From Shewanella psychrophila (GTDB taxonomy: Bacteria > Pseudomonadota > Gammaproteobacteria > Enterobacterales > Shewanellaceae): DNA of 64,000 bases. The stretch lies in NCBI RefSeq assembly GCF_002005305.1, contig NZ_CP014782.1:806001-870000 (forward strand), in the 5' to 3' direction. The notes under the pieces are model-generated. The model was not told where the DNA came from. It did not search any database and saw only the letters and a program-made list of their open reading frames with translations. The number at the start of each line of letters is the position of its first letter. Position 1 is the first letter of the stretch. Positions 46,101 to 53,641 of this stretch are shown piece after piece. The translations under genes and the position numbers were made by a program.

Positions 46101-48729
46101 TGATGGTGACAGCGATCCGGCCACACTCACTATCAATCAAGACTCTAACCCACAGGCGAGCGGCGATTCAGCCAGTGTTGCCGAATCAGGTCTGGCTTCA
46201 GGAACGAATGCCGGCGACGGCAGTAATATCTCTACAGGTAACTTGCTCGATAATGACTCAGGTGTGAGCAGCTCCACTCATATCAGTGAGGTTGAAGGAG
46301 TGACTGCGATAAACGGTATGATCACCGTGACGACTAACTTAGGTGAGTTGACAGTATATAGCCAGGACTCGGCTGAGCACAGAGCGGGAGACTATGAATA
46401 CAAGCTAACTGCTAATAGCACTGATGGCGATAGTGCCAGTGAGTCATTCGACTACACCATAACTAATAGCCTAGGCAGTAGTGATAGCGCCAGCCTGACA
46501 GTAAAGATAGATGATGATGGACCCGTTACAAATGATATTAGCCAGAACCTGCAATCCAGTGCCGATATTGTCACAACTAACCTGACTTTAGTATTGGATG
46601 TATCCGGCAGCATGGGCGATCCGGTCGGTAATGGACAAACTTACCTGGAAGTGGCTATCGACGCTTTAACGGCGTTGATCAATGAAGTTGATAATACCGG
46701 TAATGTGAATATTCAAATTGTTAATTTCCATGCCAATGCCAGTTCTTCCGGTTGGTTGATTGACGATGTTGCTGGTGCCATCAATTACCTTGAATCTTTG
46801 GTCGCTGATGCGGCTACTTACTATGATTCAGCATTAAATGAAGTGATGAATAGCGGCCCCTTGCCAGAGGGAGCCGACCAAAGCCTGCTCTACTTTATTT
46901 CTGATGGCTCACCTTCAAGAGGTCACGAGGTTGACAGTACTTTGCAGTCAACCTGGGAGAACTATCTGGAAACCAGTGGGTATAAGACTGCATTCGGGAT
47001 AGGTATTGGTAACGCGGGCCTCGATAATCTACTGCCTGTTGCTTACCCCGAAGTCGATGGTGATGAAGTGTACGCGGTGAAACTGGATAATCCTGAAGAT
47101 CTCACTAGCACCATACTTAATTATTTCGAGGGTGACACGATAAAGGGCAGCTATAGCACTGGTGTCGTATATGGCGCCGATGGTGGGCGTATAGAAAGCA
47201 TCTCTGTGGATGGTGTGACCCATAAATATGATGGTTCAAAGCCAGTTCAGGTATTCACTACAGCCCTGGGCGGAAAATTTACTGTTAACTTCGAGACCGG
47301 TGAGTACAGCTACTCCATCGATGTGGACCGTGATGTACTTAATGAACAGGAGACACTCACCGCCGTAGTGAAAGACAGTGACGGTGATACGGCCTCTGTG
47401 ACCTTAGACCTAGGTATCGATTACCATGCTAATCTGGATGCGAATTCGAATAATATTATCACTAACTTGGCGGAAGGAACCACCATCAATATTCCTGTCG
47501 AATATCTGCTCCACGGTGATAAGACTGCCGGGGGAAATGCCGGTATAACTCAAGTGTCAGGCGACGATGTGACGCTCAGTGACAGCCTAGTGACATTATC
47601 AGTGCCGACAGATAACTCGAGTTTCATTTACACCTTAAAAGGCAGCACTGGCCAAGGTGAAGATTCGACCCATGTAGAACTGGACTACAGTGAACAGCTT
47701 ATCGGTACGGCAGAAAGCGATATCATTATCAATTCTACGGCGGGCTCGGTATTGCCAAATGATGCATTGATCACAGCGATAGTGACGCCGGGTGAGAACA
47801 GCAGGGTTAACAATCCGCTAGGCTTTAAATTTGCCAGCAACAGCGATACGCTCTCGGTAACCAGTGTCAGTGTTGACCTCAGGGGAGGCAATGATAACGA
47901 TGCTTTCATCGAAAATTATGCCTTAGGAGATTCAGTCGGCCTGAATCCTATAAGCAACATTTTCACCTTATCCGAAGGGAACTCAGTTATTACAGCTGAC
48001 TTTTCCGAAGGTGATTTTACCACTGGTGATGAATTCTGGTTTACCCTAGATACCAGCATGCTTAACAACAACGACAGTAATGTGTTCTCTCATCAAGCTG
48101 TGACCTTCACCGTCACCTTGAGCGATGGTTCACAAAATACTGGTGTCTATCTGGCTTATGAAGGCGGGGCGCAGACTAAACTGGTGTTCGGCGATGTCTT
48201 AGATGGTGGCGCAGGTGATGATGTCCTCCTTGGTGGTGCTGGCAGCGATATTTTGCTTGGCGGTGATGGTCAGGATATATTGATCGGCGGCCTAGGTTAT
48301 GATCTGTTAAGTGGTGGGGAGGGGGCTGACAGGTTCATTTTATCGTCTGGCTCTGAGGGAAGCGATCATATTACTGACTTTAATCTCAATGAAGATAAGC
48401 TGGATTTAAGCGATCTGCTTCAGGGGGAAACAAGTGGCAATCTCGATAAATACCTCAACTTCAGTGTCGATAATGCCAGCCATTCAACATCGATTGATAT
48501 TGATGGCGATGGTGATGGTACTTTCGAGCAGCAAATTATTCTCGATGGTGTGGATCTTAAAGCGGCATTTGGTCATACCGATGAGCAGATAATCAATGGT
48601 CTATTGGGTGAAAATAGTGACGGGCCTTTGATCATCGATACTCAAGGTGAAAGTGTGATGGCACTCTCAACAGGCGCGGGTTCAGGATATACAATGGATA
48701 ATGAACAGATTGTTCATGGTATTTTGTAA
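40177..48729 (+). CDS. giant secreted adhesin (LapA/BpfA-like, VWA and RTX domains)
   Basis: 2850 residues. The N-terminus (KKVVITQSGEVLLASGEIKL to about residue 65) is a retention-module type domain. TAAG at residues 104-107 (bases 40486-40497) matches the LapG protease site of LapA-type adhesins. Two 101-residue Ig/cadherin-like repeats and six near-identical 113-residue repeats follow (about 165-1035), then further Ig-like domains. A VWA domain near 2130-2320 has the MIDAS DVSGS at 2141-2145. RTX Ca-binding repeats (GGAGDDVLLGGAGSDILLGG) at about 2674-2725 precede a C-terminal type I secretion region. The TTG start has GGAGA six bases upstream. No secretion, lapD or lapG genes are in view. 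Probably held on the cell surface for biofilm attachment. Confidence 0.92.
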   Translation: MKKVVITQSGEVLLASGEIKLEVNDVVENITQGKRIQSGSILLIEDSAEISIVYDDGTVYHQAQQGQTAQDDEVSGALSDAAEIAQLQDLILAEQDPTTLLPDTAAGSGLDNEGGSNFISVGRTGNETLAGAGYSTIGLTLGNVDATKGAGGSDVDELSTLEDDGNTIAEDTVAIGNVLDNDTDIDNDLSVVSFEVEGSTYIVGTTAILEDGSLVLSSDGSYTFTPNESWNGTVPVITYTVNTGLSATLNIVVTPVDDASILADDSNTIAEDTVATGNVLDNDTDIDNDLSVVSFEVEGSTYIVGTTAILEDGSLVLSSDGSYTFTPNESWNGTVPVITYTVNSGLTSTLTINVTPVNDDFTDNNEVRSIEEDSPEIVGNVIDGTSVDGEISVTSFTITGDNTVYQADGSDINIANVGSFSLNSDGNYTFTPAANYNGVVPVITYSLTDGSSAAGSSDETSTLSINVTPVNDDFTDNNEVRSIEEDSPEIVGNVIDGTSVDGDITVTSFTIAGDSTVYQADGSDINIANVGSFSLNSEGDYTFTPAANYNGAVPVITYSLTDGSSAAGSSDETSTLSINVTPVNDDFTDNNEVRSIEEDSPEIVGNVIDGTSVDGEISVTSFTIAGDNTVYQADGSDINIANVGSFSLNSDGNYTFTPAANYNGAVPVITYSLTDGSSAAGSSDETSTLSINVTPVNDDFTDNNEVRSIEEDSPEIVGNVIDGTSVDGEITVTSFTIAGDSTVYQADGSDINIANVGSFSLNSEGDYTFTPAANYNGAVPVITYSLTDGSSAAGSSDETSTLSINVTPVNDDFTDNNEVRSIEEDSPEIVGNVIDGTSVDGEISVTSFTIAGDNTVYQADGSDINIANVGSFSLNSDGNYTFTPAANYNGAVPVITYSLTDGSSAAGSSDETSTLSINVTPVNDDFTDNNEVRSIEEDSPEIVGNVIDGTSVDGEISVTSFTIAGDNTVYQADGSDINIANVGSFSLNSDGNYTFTPAANYNGAVPVITYSLTDGSSTDSSSLAITVTPQADPFDDADETLTIEEDSGMTTGSLLTGSSSVEGALSIQSFSVDGQNYDFSGGSSVSVNLTSGEFLIESDGSYSFIPATDWNGIVPVVNYTVSDGLTTNDSSLTITVTPDNDNPKIIFTSDTVVSEEGLTAGLADNQGSSDTTDSVAATGMFSLQDIDADTLNVILSGPDGVTSDGQIIQWLWNSDSQTLSGYVGTLGESDYQEILDISLTPPSGHSSGDWGYELTLKGAVDHDNGNTEDTLTLAIGVNVSDGHGGTASGNFTVTVEDDAPEFTAVSAVEVVFNDIPAPLIGETDLTQSRGTRGSLDFEGFTITGRGFSSATDPTLVDRPLYGSSQGIGVQSAGSPYLNLKNEVEFRKFEDGSTASEEVVITLDPGTVAFGMHIEFSQMFGGELETGVVEFYRDGQMVASQAFTSDAVHGDYAANFEVLQGGFDTVIIKATDNGHSAAHGDNSDLTIKSIEFVGTETSDPIAYASGTVTPQWGADGAGSIELTGSDETALMTSSGEAIYITQSGNTLLGQTTSGVVVFKLEFTPGTGQWDFHQYQDMKPTSDGDIDFNILITDADGDSVEGAFAVKPKTSTPPETQEDSIHLHEGQSMNFNEASLLGNDDNYDSGSLSVISLATSRFGGDAITATEQGASFTTALGGIVTINPDGSYSYQAPVSLDHSSEDTLTDSFYYQSTDGVENSAWTKVTVNIADTAPVANDDTDSIGFGGTAHGNVITATGTDGAGIDILGADSASISSVSYKGTSYTDFDADGNITITTDDGILVMNQDGNYSYQSSLNEFVNMNSDDLFIGNGVQLYGFNSSTNFTNSGDLNTSMLTGDGDGIRQYNKQIGVGINEWIEYGESLVIDLEANFSDVSLGLNGWAGSASSAYGQWSTYDSDGNLMESGTFSGSDTLNINSSQPYQYVVITAGNTFLSLTSVQTALAHPLTTDEFGYILSDIDGDSDPATLTINQDSNPQASGDSASVAESGLASGTNAGDGSNISTGNLLDNDSGVSSSTHISEVEGVTAINGMITVTTNLGELTVYSQDSAEHRAGDYEYKLTANSTDGDSASESFDYTITNSLGSSDSASLTVKIDDDGPVTNDISQNLQSSADIVTTNLTLVLDVSGSMGDPVGNGQTYLEVAIDALTALINEVDNTGNVNIQIVNFHANASSSGWLIDDVAGAINYLESLVADAATYYDSALNEVMNSGPLPEGADQSLLYFISDGSPSRGHEVDSTLQSTWENYLETSGYKTAFGIGIGNAGLDNLLPVAYPEVDGDEVYAVKLDNPEDLTSTILNYFEGDTIKGSYSTGVVYGADGGRIESISVDGVTHKYDGSKPVQVFTTALGGKFTVNFETGEYSYSIDVDRDVLNEQETLTAVVKDSDGDTASVTLDLGIDYHANLDANSNNIITNLAEGTTINIPVEYLLHGDKTAGGNAGITQVSGDDVTLSDSLVTLSVPTDNSSFIYTLKGSTGQGEDSTHVELDYSEQLIGTAESDIIINSTAGSVLPNDALITAIVTPGENSRVNNPLGFKFASNSDTLSVTSVSVDLRGGNDNDAFIENYALGDSVGLNPISNIFTLSEGNSVITADFSEGDFTTGDEFWFTLDTSMLNNNDSNVFSHQAVTFTVTLSDGSQNTGVYLAYEGGAQTKLVFGDVLDGGAGDDVLLGGAGSDILLGGDGQDILIGGLGYDLLSGGEGADRFILSSGSEGSDHITDFNLNEDKLDLSDLLQGETSGNLDKYLNFSVDNASHSTSIDIDGDGDGTFEQQIILDGVDLKAAFGHTDEQIINGLLGENSDGPLIIDTQGESVMALSTGAGSGYTMDNEQIVHGIL
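40672..41277 (+). repeat. two tandem 303-bp repeats in the adhesin gene
   Basis: Units begin at 40672 and 40975 (AATACTATTGCAGAGGACAC) and encode 101-residue domains with NTIAEDTV, GNVLDNDTDIDNDLSV and SYTFTPNESWNGTVPVITY. They are nearly identical at DNA level, pointing to recent duplication. Confidence 0.88.
41251..43284 (+). repeat. six tandem 339-bp repeats in the adhesin gene
   Basis: Copies begin at 41251, 41590, 41929, 42268, 42607 and 42946, exactly 339 bases apart, with GATGATTTTACCGATAACAA as the shared start. Each encodes 113 residues (NEVRSIEEDSPEIVGNVIDG onward). Two variants alternate, marked by IAGDNT/SDGNY and IAGDST/SEGDY, in the order A-B-A-B-A-A; the last copy diverges after about 43226. 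Near-identity makes recombination and assembly error likely here. Confidence 0.92.
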
Positions 48730-48745
48730 CTCCACCCTCCACAAG

Positions 48746-48785
48746 TAAACCGATCATGGATAAGCAATTATCCGCGATCGGTTTA
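48746..48785 (+). terminator. long hairpin after the adhesin gene
   Basis: TAAACCGATC (48746-48755) pairs with GATCGGTTTA (48776-48785), with a nested GGATAA/TTATCC stem inside. It starts 17 bases after the stop. A T-run is lacking, so termination is likely but not certain. Confidence 0.6.
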
Positions 48786-48906
48786 ACCCTATAGATATCT
48801 ACACAATATTTAAATAGCCAGTAGTTTGGTATCTGCGTTTATAAGAGGAATGCTGAGCCAGCAGCTATACATTCGAAGATCTTCTCTTTGAACCAGAGAA
48901 AATAAT

Positions 48907-48966
48907 CGACATAAAAATCCCCACTGGGTTTCATGTCGATAGTAAAGTCATTATATCTATGGGGAT
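48907..48966 (-). terminator. alaA terminator with two overlapping stems
   Basis: On the minus strand AATCCCCA near 48959-48966 can pair with TGGGGATT near 48917-48924, followed by TTTATG. An alternative stem uses ATCGACAT (about 48907-48914) and ATGTCGAT (about 48935-48942). The two cannot form at once. Positions are approximate within a few bases. Confidence 0.45.
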
Positions 48967-50180
48967 TATTGCCTATAACCATCCATAAATTCACCAAACT
49001 CAGTTAAGGCTTTCTCGAGATCTTCCTTGTGGGGTAAGAAGACGACCCGTAAGTGATCCGGCTCAGGCCAGTTAAATGCCGTTCCGTGAACCAGTAAGAT
49101 TTTCTTCTCTTTGAGCAAATCTAATACTAAACGCTCATCATCCCGTATATTGAACTTCTTGGCATCTAGCTTAGGAAAGGCATACATGGCACCCTTGGGG
49201 CATTTGACACTGATGCCTGGGATCTGATTGAGTAGCTCTATACAGGTATCTCGTTGTACCTTGAGACGTCCATCATCGATAACCAACTCGTTGATGCTCT
49301 GATATCCTCCCAGCGCTGTTTGAATAGCATGCTGATTAGGCACATTGGAGCAAAGGCGCATGGATGCCAGCATTTCTAAGCCTTCAATATAACTCTTGGC
49401 CGCTTTAAGGTTACCCGATAGCATCATCCAACCGACACGAAAACCTGCCGCTCGGTATGATTTTGATAGACCGTTGAAGGTGACGGTCAAGATATCATCG
49501 GATAAGCTCGCCGCTGGAATATGCTGAGCTTCATCATACAAGATTTTGTCATAAATCTCGTCGGCAAACAGGATGAGATCGTGTTGTCTGCATAGCTCAA
49601 CCGCGCCCATTAATAGTGCTTTGGAATACACGGCTCCAGTAGGGTTATTGGGGTTGATTAAAACCAAGGCTCGGGTCCTTGGTGTGATCTTAGATTTGAT
49701 ATCTTCAAGATCGGGGAACCAGTCAGACTCTTCATCACAGCGGTAGTGTCTGGCATTGCCGCCAGATAGGTGAACAGCAGCTGTCCAGAGCGGGTAATCC
49801 GGAGAAGGGATCAATACTTCATCCCCTGAATTCAACAAGCCTTGCATGGCCATCACAATTAATTCAGATACGCCGTTACCGATATAGATATCTTCGATGT
49901 CGACACCGAAGATCCCCTGGGACTGATAATGCTGCACAATGGCCTTTCTGGCAGAGAAAAGACCTTTAGACTCACAATAGCCTTGGGCGCTGGGCAGATT
50001 TAAGATAACATCGCGAACGATCTCTTCGGGGGCTTCAAAACCAAAAGGGGCTGGATTACCGATATTAAGCTTTAAAATTCTGTGGCCTTCATCTTCGAGT
50101 CGCCTGGCTTCCTTGTGTACCGGGCCCCTGATGTCATAACAGACGGTATCTAGCTTGTTCGATTTGATTATTGGTCGCAC
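48966..50180 (-). CDS. alaA: alanine-synthesising aminotransferase AlaA
   Basis: 404 residues, class I/II PLP aminotransferase closely resembling E. coli AlaA (YfbQ), which makes alanine from pyruvate and glutamate. Landmarks are IGNPAPFGFEAPEEI, PSAQGYCESKGLFSARKAI, INPNNPTGAVYS, the Asp of FADEIYDKILYD, and the PLP lysine at about Lys240 in FNGLSKSYRAAGFRVGW. The start is a GTG with GAGG about ten bases upstream. In E. coli it sits beside yfbR; here the giant adhesin gene and a small gap separate the two. Confidence 0.95.
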   Translation of the reverse strand: MRPIIKSNKLDTVCYDIRGPVHKEARRLEDEGHRILKLNIGNPAPFGFEAPEEIVRDVILNLPSAQGYCESKGLFSARKAIVQHYQSQGIFGVDIEDIYIGNGVSELIVMAMQGLLNSGDEVLIPSPDYPLWTAAVHLSGGNARHYRCDEESDWFPDLEDIKSKITPRTRALVLINPNNPTGAVYSKALLMGAVELCRQHDLILFADEIYDKILYDEAQHIPAASLSDDILTVTFNGLSKSYRAAGFRVGWMMLSGNLKAAKSYIEGLEMLASMRLCSNVPNQHAIQTALGGYQSINELVIDDGRLKVQRDTCIELLNQIPGISVKCPKGAMYAFPKLDAKKFNIRDDERLVLDLLKEKKILLVHGTAFNWPEPDHLRVVFLPHKEDLEKALTEFGEFMDGYRQ

Positions 50181-50593
50181 TTTCTAACCTCTAAAATTCT
50201 CAAAAACACGGCTTTGTGTTCCATGAAAGCGAATAACGCATAAAGTCTTTGGACAATAACGAATTAGTAGCGATTTGAGAAGTTATTTATGGCGAGTTTT
50301 TGGAAGTAACCAGAAAAACATTCTAGTCATTATAACTAAATCTTACAATGGTGATAAAGTGATTAGGGGAATGTACTTAGTTTTACGCAATATTTAGAGT
50401 TTTTATCTAATCGATGATTTAAATGTTAATAGAAGTAATGGTGCATCCTTGAGCATGAATACCAATTGATATAAACCGGAATATAAATGTGAGGTATAAA
50501 AAACCAGTGAGTGTGTCACTGGCTTCAAATAGTCGACGCTTTGGCGCTCATGTGTCCTTCATAAATTAGGATTGCGAGCCCCACAAGAATTAG
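50181..50593. other. 413-base gene-free stretch between efp and alaA
   Basis: Holds the efp terminator (50500-50522) and presumably the alaA promoter on the minus strand. The rest is AT-rich with no coding frame or structure that I can support. Confidence 0.5.
50497..50522 (-). terminator. efp terminator
   Basis: CCAGTGA (50504-50510) and TCACTGG (50516-50522) form a stem around GTGTG. On the minus strand the stem is followed by TTTTTTATAC, a good terminator about 70 bases after efp. Confidence 0.75.
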
Positions 50594-51157
50594 CTATACG
50601 CGTTTCTTAAACTCATGAGTACGAGTATCAATTTCAATCATGTCACCTGTTTTGACGAAGTCGGCAACAGTTAAGGTGAAATCAGTGCCAAGTAATGTCG
50701 CTGGCTTCATTACTTTTCCAGAAGTATCGCCACGAGCCGAAGGCTCTGTGTAACCAACTTCACGTGCGACAGTAGTGGGCAGCTCAATTGAGATAGCCTT
50801 ACCTTCATAAAAAGTAACTTGGACTATATCTTCCATGCCATCAACAATATAGTTAATCGCATCACCTACATTTTCGGTTTCTACATCGTAGGGGTTAAAC
50901 TCTTCATCCATGAATACATACATAGGGTCGGCGTAGTAAGAATAGGTACAATCTAAACGCTCAAGGATGATGTCTTCTAATTTATCTTCGGCTTTAAATG
51001 CGGTTTCTGTCGCTGAACCTGTCAGTAGGTTTTTCAGCTTCATCTTCACAACAGCAGCTGAACGGCCAGAGTTGTGAGTTTCAGACTTGAGAATGACCAT
51101 AGGGTCTTTGCCTACCATGAGCACATTACCGACTCGCATTTCGTGAGCTGTTTTCAT
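50594..51157 (-). CDS. efp: elongation factor P (Arg32 type)
   Basis: 187 residues in three beta-barrel domains. EF-P relieves ribosome stalling at polyproline stretches. The tip loop reads HNSGRSAAV with Arg at position 32, the form modified by rhamnosylation, not the Lys34 type of E. coli. FVKTGDMIEIDTRTHEFKKRV is the expected C-terminus. The gene for the rhamnosyltransferase EarP lies 47 bases upstream on the same strand, confirming the modification type. A terminator follows. Confidence 0.97.
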   Translation of the reverse strand: MKTAHEMRVGNVLMVGKDPMVILKSETHNSGRSAAVVKMKLKNLLTGSATETAFKAEDKLEDIILERLDCTYSYYADPMYVFMDEEFNPYDVETENVGDAINYIVDGMEDIVQVTFYEGKAISIELPTTVAREVGYTEPSARGDTSGKVMKPATLLGTDFTLTVADFVKTGDMIEIDTRTHEFKKRV

Positions 51158-51204
51158 TTATTTAATTCCTAATATTCACAGACAATTTGTTTCAGCGCAG
51201 AATA

Positions 51205-52368
51205 TTAGCCTTTTTTGACAAATTGCACTAGTCGAGTTGCCAAATCTGTGTCATTTAATGCCGACTTGGGCCATTTTATAGCGTGCTTATCCATTAAGGT
51301 GCGGCGTTCATGTAACTTTTTCCACATGTTAACGGCTGTTTCATCCTCTTCTTTATTGAATGCCAGATTAAGCCTTGACCAGGTGACTCCAGTCTCTTTA
51401 TCCAGCGAGGCTGTGTAAAGAGAACTAAATGCAGATAATTTATCCAAATGTGCATCGTCTTCCTGGCCATATATATGCCAAATAAATGGTTTAGCGGCCC
51501 ATTGGGCACGGACAAAGGAGTCTTCACCACGCACTATGTTGAAATCGCAACTCCAAAGCAAACGATCGTAAGATTGCTGATCTGTCATGGGCAAGATATG
51601 TAAAGTCAGTGAATCTAACTTCAGCGAATCTCCTGACGTTAAGTTCAGTCCATCAGGGACTAAGGTTCTGAGACTGTTAAGGCTCCGGCCCATGGGAATA
51701 AGGGCATGAACCTTCTTTTTTCCTTGTTGCCACGATTGGCACAGACTCAAGAGCGATGTAGTTTCATAGCTAAAGACGCTGATTAAAATGTCTTTATTGT
51801 TTACGTCTTCGATGCCTAAGTCTTCAAGTAGGCGAGCCTTATTTTCTGGGTCGGCTTGCCACTTTTCTCTTTCCTCGAATAAACCATGTTCACAGAGCAA
51901 GCCACCACTGCTTGGTGTGAACCCTGGAAAGTAAAAATGCTTACTGATCCCATTGGATTGCAGAGAGGGTAAACCATGGCAGCTATCTATCCAGGGCTCG
52001 GCGCTCAGGTATTCTAAGTTGAGCCAGTTAGGTGGATTATCGATATCAGTTAACTTCTCAATCACCTGTGATGGCAAGGTGCAGGCAAATGCTTCGATAA
52101 GCACTTCCCCTGGATGCCATTGCTCAGCCAAAGGTTCTCGCCAATGATATATCCCAACTTTCTCAATCTCTTGCTGGGTTAATTTTGTATCGAGCTCTGG
52201 CAGTATATGGGCGAAACTATTGAGATCGTCTACCCAGAGTCTGACATCGATATCGAAGTCGTGTGCCAGTTGCTTGGCTAGACGCCAAGTAACACCAATA
52301 TCACCATAATTGTCGATAACAGTACAAAAGATGTCCCAGTGCTTGGCAGGGGATGATGGCTTAGTCAT
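51205..52368 (-). CDS. earP: EF-P arginine rhamnosyltransferase EarP
   Basis: 387 residues. The opening HWDIFCTVIDNYGDIGVTWRLAKQL is the typical EarP (formerly DUF2331) start with the catalytic Asp region DNYGDIGV. IEAFACTLPSQV, FFPGFT-like (YFPGFTPSSGG) and LWSCDFNIVRGEDSFVRAQWAAKPFIWHIY with the nucleotide-sugar site RGEDS are also seen. It adds rhamnose from dTDP-rhamnose to Arg32 of EF-P, whose gene follows directly. The efp-earP pairing is the known arrangement in such bacteria. The dTDP-rhamnose genes are not in this window. Confidence 0.96.
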   Translation of the reverse strand: MTKPSSPAKHWDIFCTVIDNYGDIGVTWRLAKQLAHDFDIDVRLWVDDLNSFAHILPELDTKLTQQEIEKVGIYHWREPLAEQWHPGEVLIEAFACTLPSQVIEKLTDIDNPPNWLNLEYLSAEPWIDSCHGLPSLQSNGISKHFYFPGFTPSSGGLLCEHGLFEEREKWQADPENKARLLEDLGIEDVNNKDILISVFSYETTSLLSLCQSWQQGKKKVHALIPMGRSLNSLRTLVPDGLNLTSGDSLKLDSLTLHILPMTDQQSYDRLLWSCDFNIVRGEDSFVRAQWAAKPFIWHIYGQEDDAHLDKLSAFSSLYTASLDKETGVTWSRLNLAFNKEEDETAVNMWKKLHERRTLMDKHAIKWPKSALNDTDLATRLVQFVKKG

Positions 52369-52425
52369 GATCTACTCATTCGTTAGGCTGATATGGAGCG
52401 GCTATGATCAATGTTCCAGACATTA

Positions 52426-52460
52426 AAAAGCGGTGCTATTGCTAGTCACCGCTTTTAGGC
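52426..52460 (-). terminator. fldA terminator
   Basis: AAAAGCGGTG (52426-52435) pairs with CACCGCTTTT (52447-52456) over an 11-base loop. On the minus strand the T-run follows (TTTTTAATG), about 25 bases after the fldA stop. Confidence 0.75.
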
Positions 52461-52480
52461 TGTATGGGTTGAAAGAAGAG

Positions 52481-53011
52481 TTAATCTTCTAATTCAGCCA
52501 GACACATCTCTTCGTAGATCTGTTTGACCCAAGCATCGACTCGCTCTTCGGTCAGCTCAGGTTGTCTATCTTCATCGATACCCAGACCGACGAAGTGTTT
52601 CTCGTCTTCTGTTAATCCTTTAGATGCTTCGAAATCGTATCCTGTGACTGGCCAGTGACCTATGACGATACCGCCACGGCCTTCTACGATTTCATTGACC
52701 ATGCCCATGGCATCAAGAAAGTACTCGGCGTAATCTTCCTGATCGCCACATCCGAAGATGGCTATGAGTTTATCTTCGAAGTTGATCTGCTCTAAGTCCG
52801 GGAAAAAATCATCCCAATCACACTGAGCTTCACCGTAATACCAAGTAGGAATACCGAACATGAGAAGATCATATTCCGCTATCTGTTCCTTGGTGCTCTT
52901 GGCGATGTCTTTGACTTCGACCATTTTTTTACCCAGTTTTTTCTGGATCATCTTGGCGATGGCTTCGGTGTTACCTGTGTCACTACCGAAAAAAAGACCT
53001 ACAGTTGCCAT
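52481..53011 (-). CDS. fldA: flavodoxin FldA
   Basis: 176 residues, the long-chain flavodoxin length. The FMN phosphate loop is GSDTGNTEAIAKMI, and PTWYYGEAQCDWDDF and FGCGDQEDYAEYFLDAMG are the flavin-binding loops. It carries low-potential electrons in the cytoplasm, for example to anaerobic or biosynthetic enzymes. It stands with ybfE and ybfF as in E. coli, but fur, which follows fldA there, is not next to it. Confidence 0.97.
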   Translation of the reverse strand: MATVGLFFGSDTGNTEAIAKMIQKKLGKKMVEVKDIAKSTKEQIAEYDLLMFGIPTWYYGEAQCDWDDFFPDLEQINFEDKLIAIFGCGDQEDYAEYFLDAMGMVNEIVEGRGGIVIGHWPVTGYDFEASKGLTEDEKHFVGLGIDEDRQPELTEERVDAWVKQIYEEMCLAELED

Positions 53012-53060
53012 TGTCTTTCCTTTATCTATTTCGCTATATGTTTATCGTTAACAAGAGCAG

Positions 53061-53333
53061 TCAGGCGTCGACTTGCTTTTGCAATATTAGTTCGATTAAT
53101 TGGCTGCGGCTGATATTACTGGCCAAAGCCTTCTCATTCAAGGCGTCGTATAAATCTTGTGACACCTTTAACTCTATTCGCTTTAAACCGTTCGCTTTAT
53201 CGCGTTGGATCTGATTGCGCTTATTGATTTTAAGCTGCTGATCCCTAGGTAGTGGATTACTACGTGGACGACCGCGACGTATCTCTGTGGCGAATAGATC
53301 GATTGTGGTTCTATCTGATGTTTCTTTTGCCAT
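53061..53333 (-). CDS. ybfE: YbfE-like small DNA-binding-type protein
   Basis: 90 residues, basic. TTIDLFATEIRRGRPRSNPL is the YbfE opening and KRIELKVSQDLYDALNEKALASNISRSQLIELIL looks like a ribbon-helix-helix fold, so DNA binding is plausible. E. coli YbfE is LexA-controlled as I recall, but I see no CTGT-N8-ACAG LexA box in the promoter region here. The gene is 10 bases downstream of the DUF2788 gene and 49 bases upstream of fldA. Confidence 0.85.
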   Translation of the reverse strand: MAKETSDRTTIDLFATEIRRGRPRSNPLPRDQQLKINKRNQIQRDKANGLKRIELKVSQDLYDALNEKALASNISRSQLIELILQKQVDA

Positions 53334-53343
53334 TGGTTCAGTC

Positions 53344-53559
53344 TTACCCTACGCCTTCCCAAAACAGCTGAATCATTCCTTTTGCAATAAATCCGGCACA
53401 GCCGAGAAATAGCACAGACCAAACAATAATACGGCCAAATTTAGGGACATTACCTTGTTTCAGTACGTCATGAATTGCCATGCCGATAAAGAAAAAAATT
53501 GCTGCAAAGAATAGGTCTAAACCTATTGCTTCAATCTGTACCATGTACTGAGACAACAT
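53344..53559 (-). CDS. DUF2788 small membrane protein
   Basis: 71 residues with two hydrophobic helices, LDLFFAAIFFFIGMAIHDVL and RIIVWSVLFLGCAGFIAKGMIQLF. It matches DUF2788 as I remember it from Shewanella and Vibrio beside ybfE. Function unknown. The start ATG is preceded by GAAGAA. It is in the same orientation as ybfE and ybfF and probably co-transcribed. Confidence 0.8.
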   Translation of the reverse strand: MLSQYMVQIEAIGLDLFFAAIFFFIGMAIHDVLKQGNVPKFGRIIVWSVLFLGCAGFIAKGMIQLFWEGVG

Positions 53560-53641
53560 AAATCAATTCTTCAGGCCAAAAAGAGGCGCGAATATACCAT
53601 AGTTGAGCAGTGCCCGCTATATGGATAGTGCCCTAAGGCCA

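Noticed and set aside
53334..53641. LexA box for ybfE
   Set aside because: I looked for CTGT-N8-ACAG before ybfE and the DUF2788 gene and saw none.
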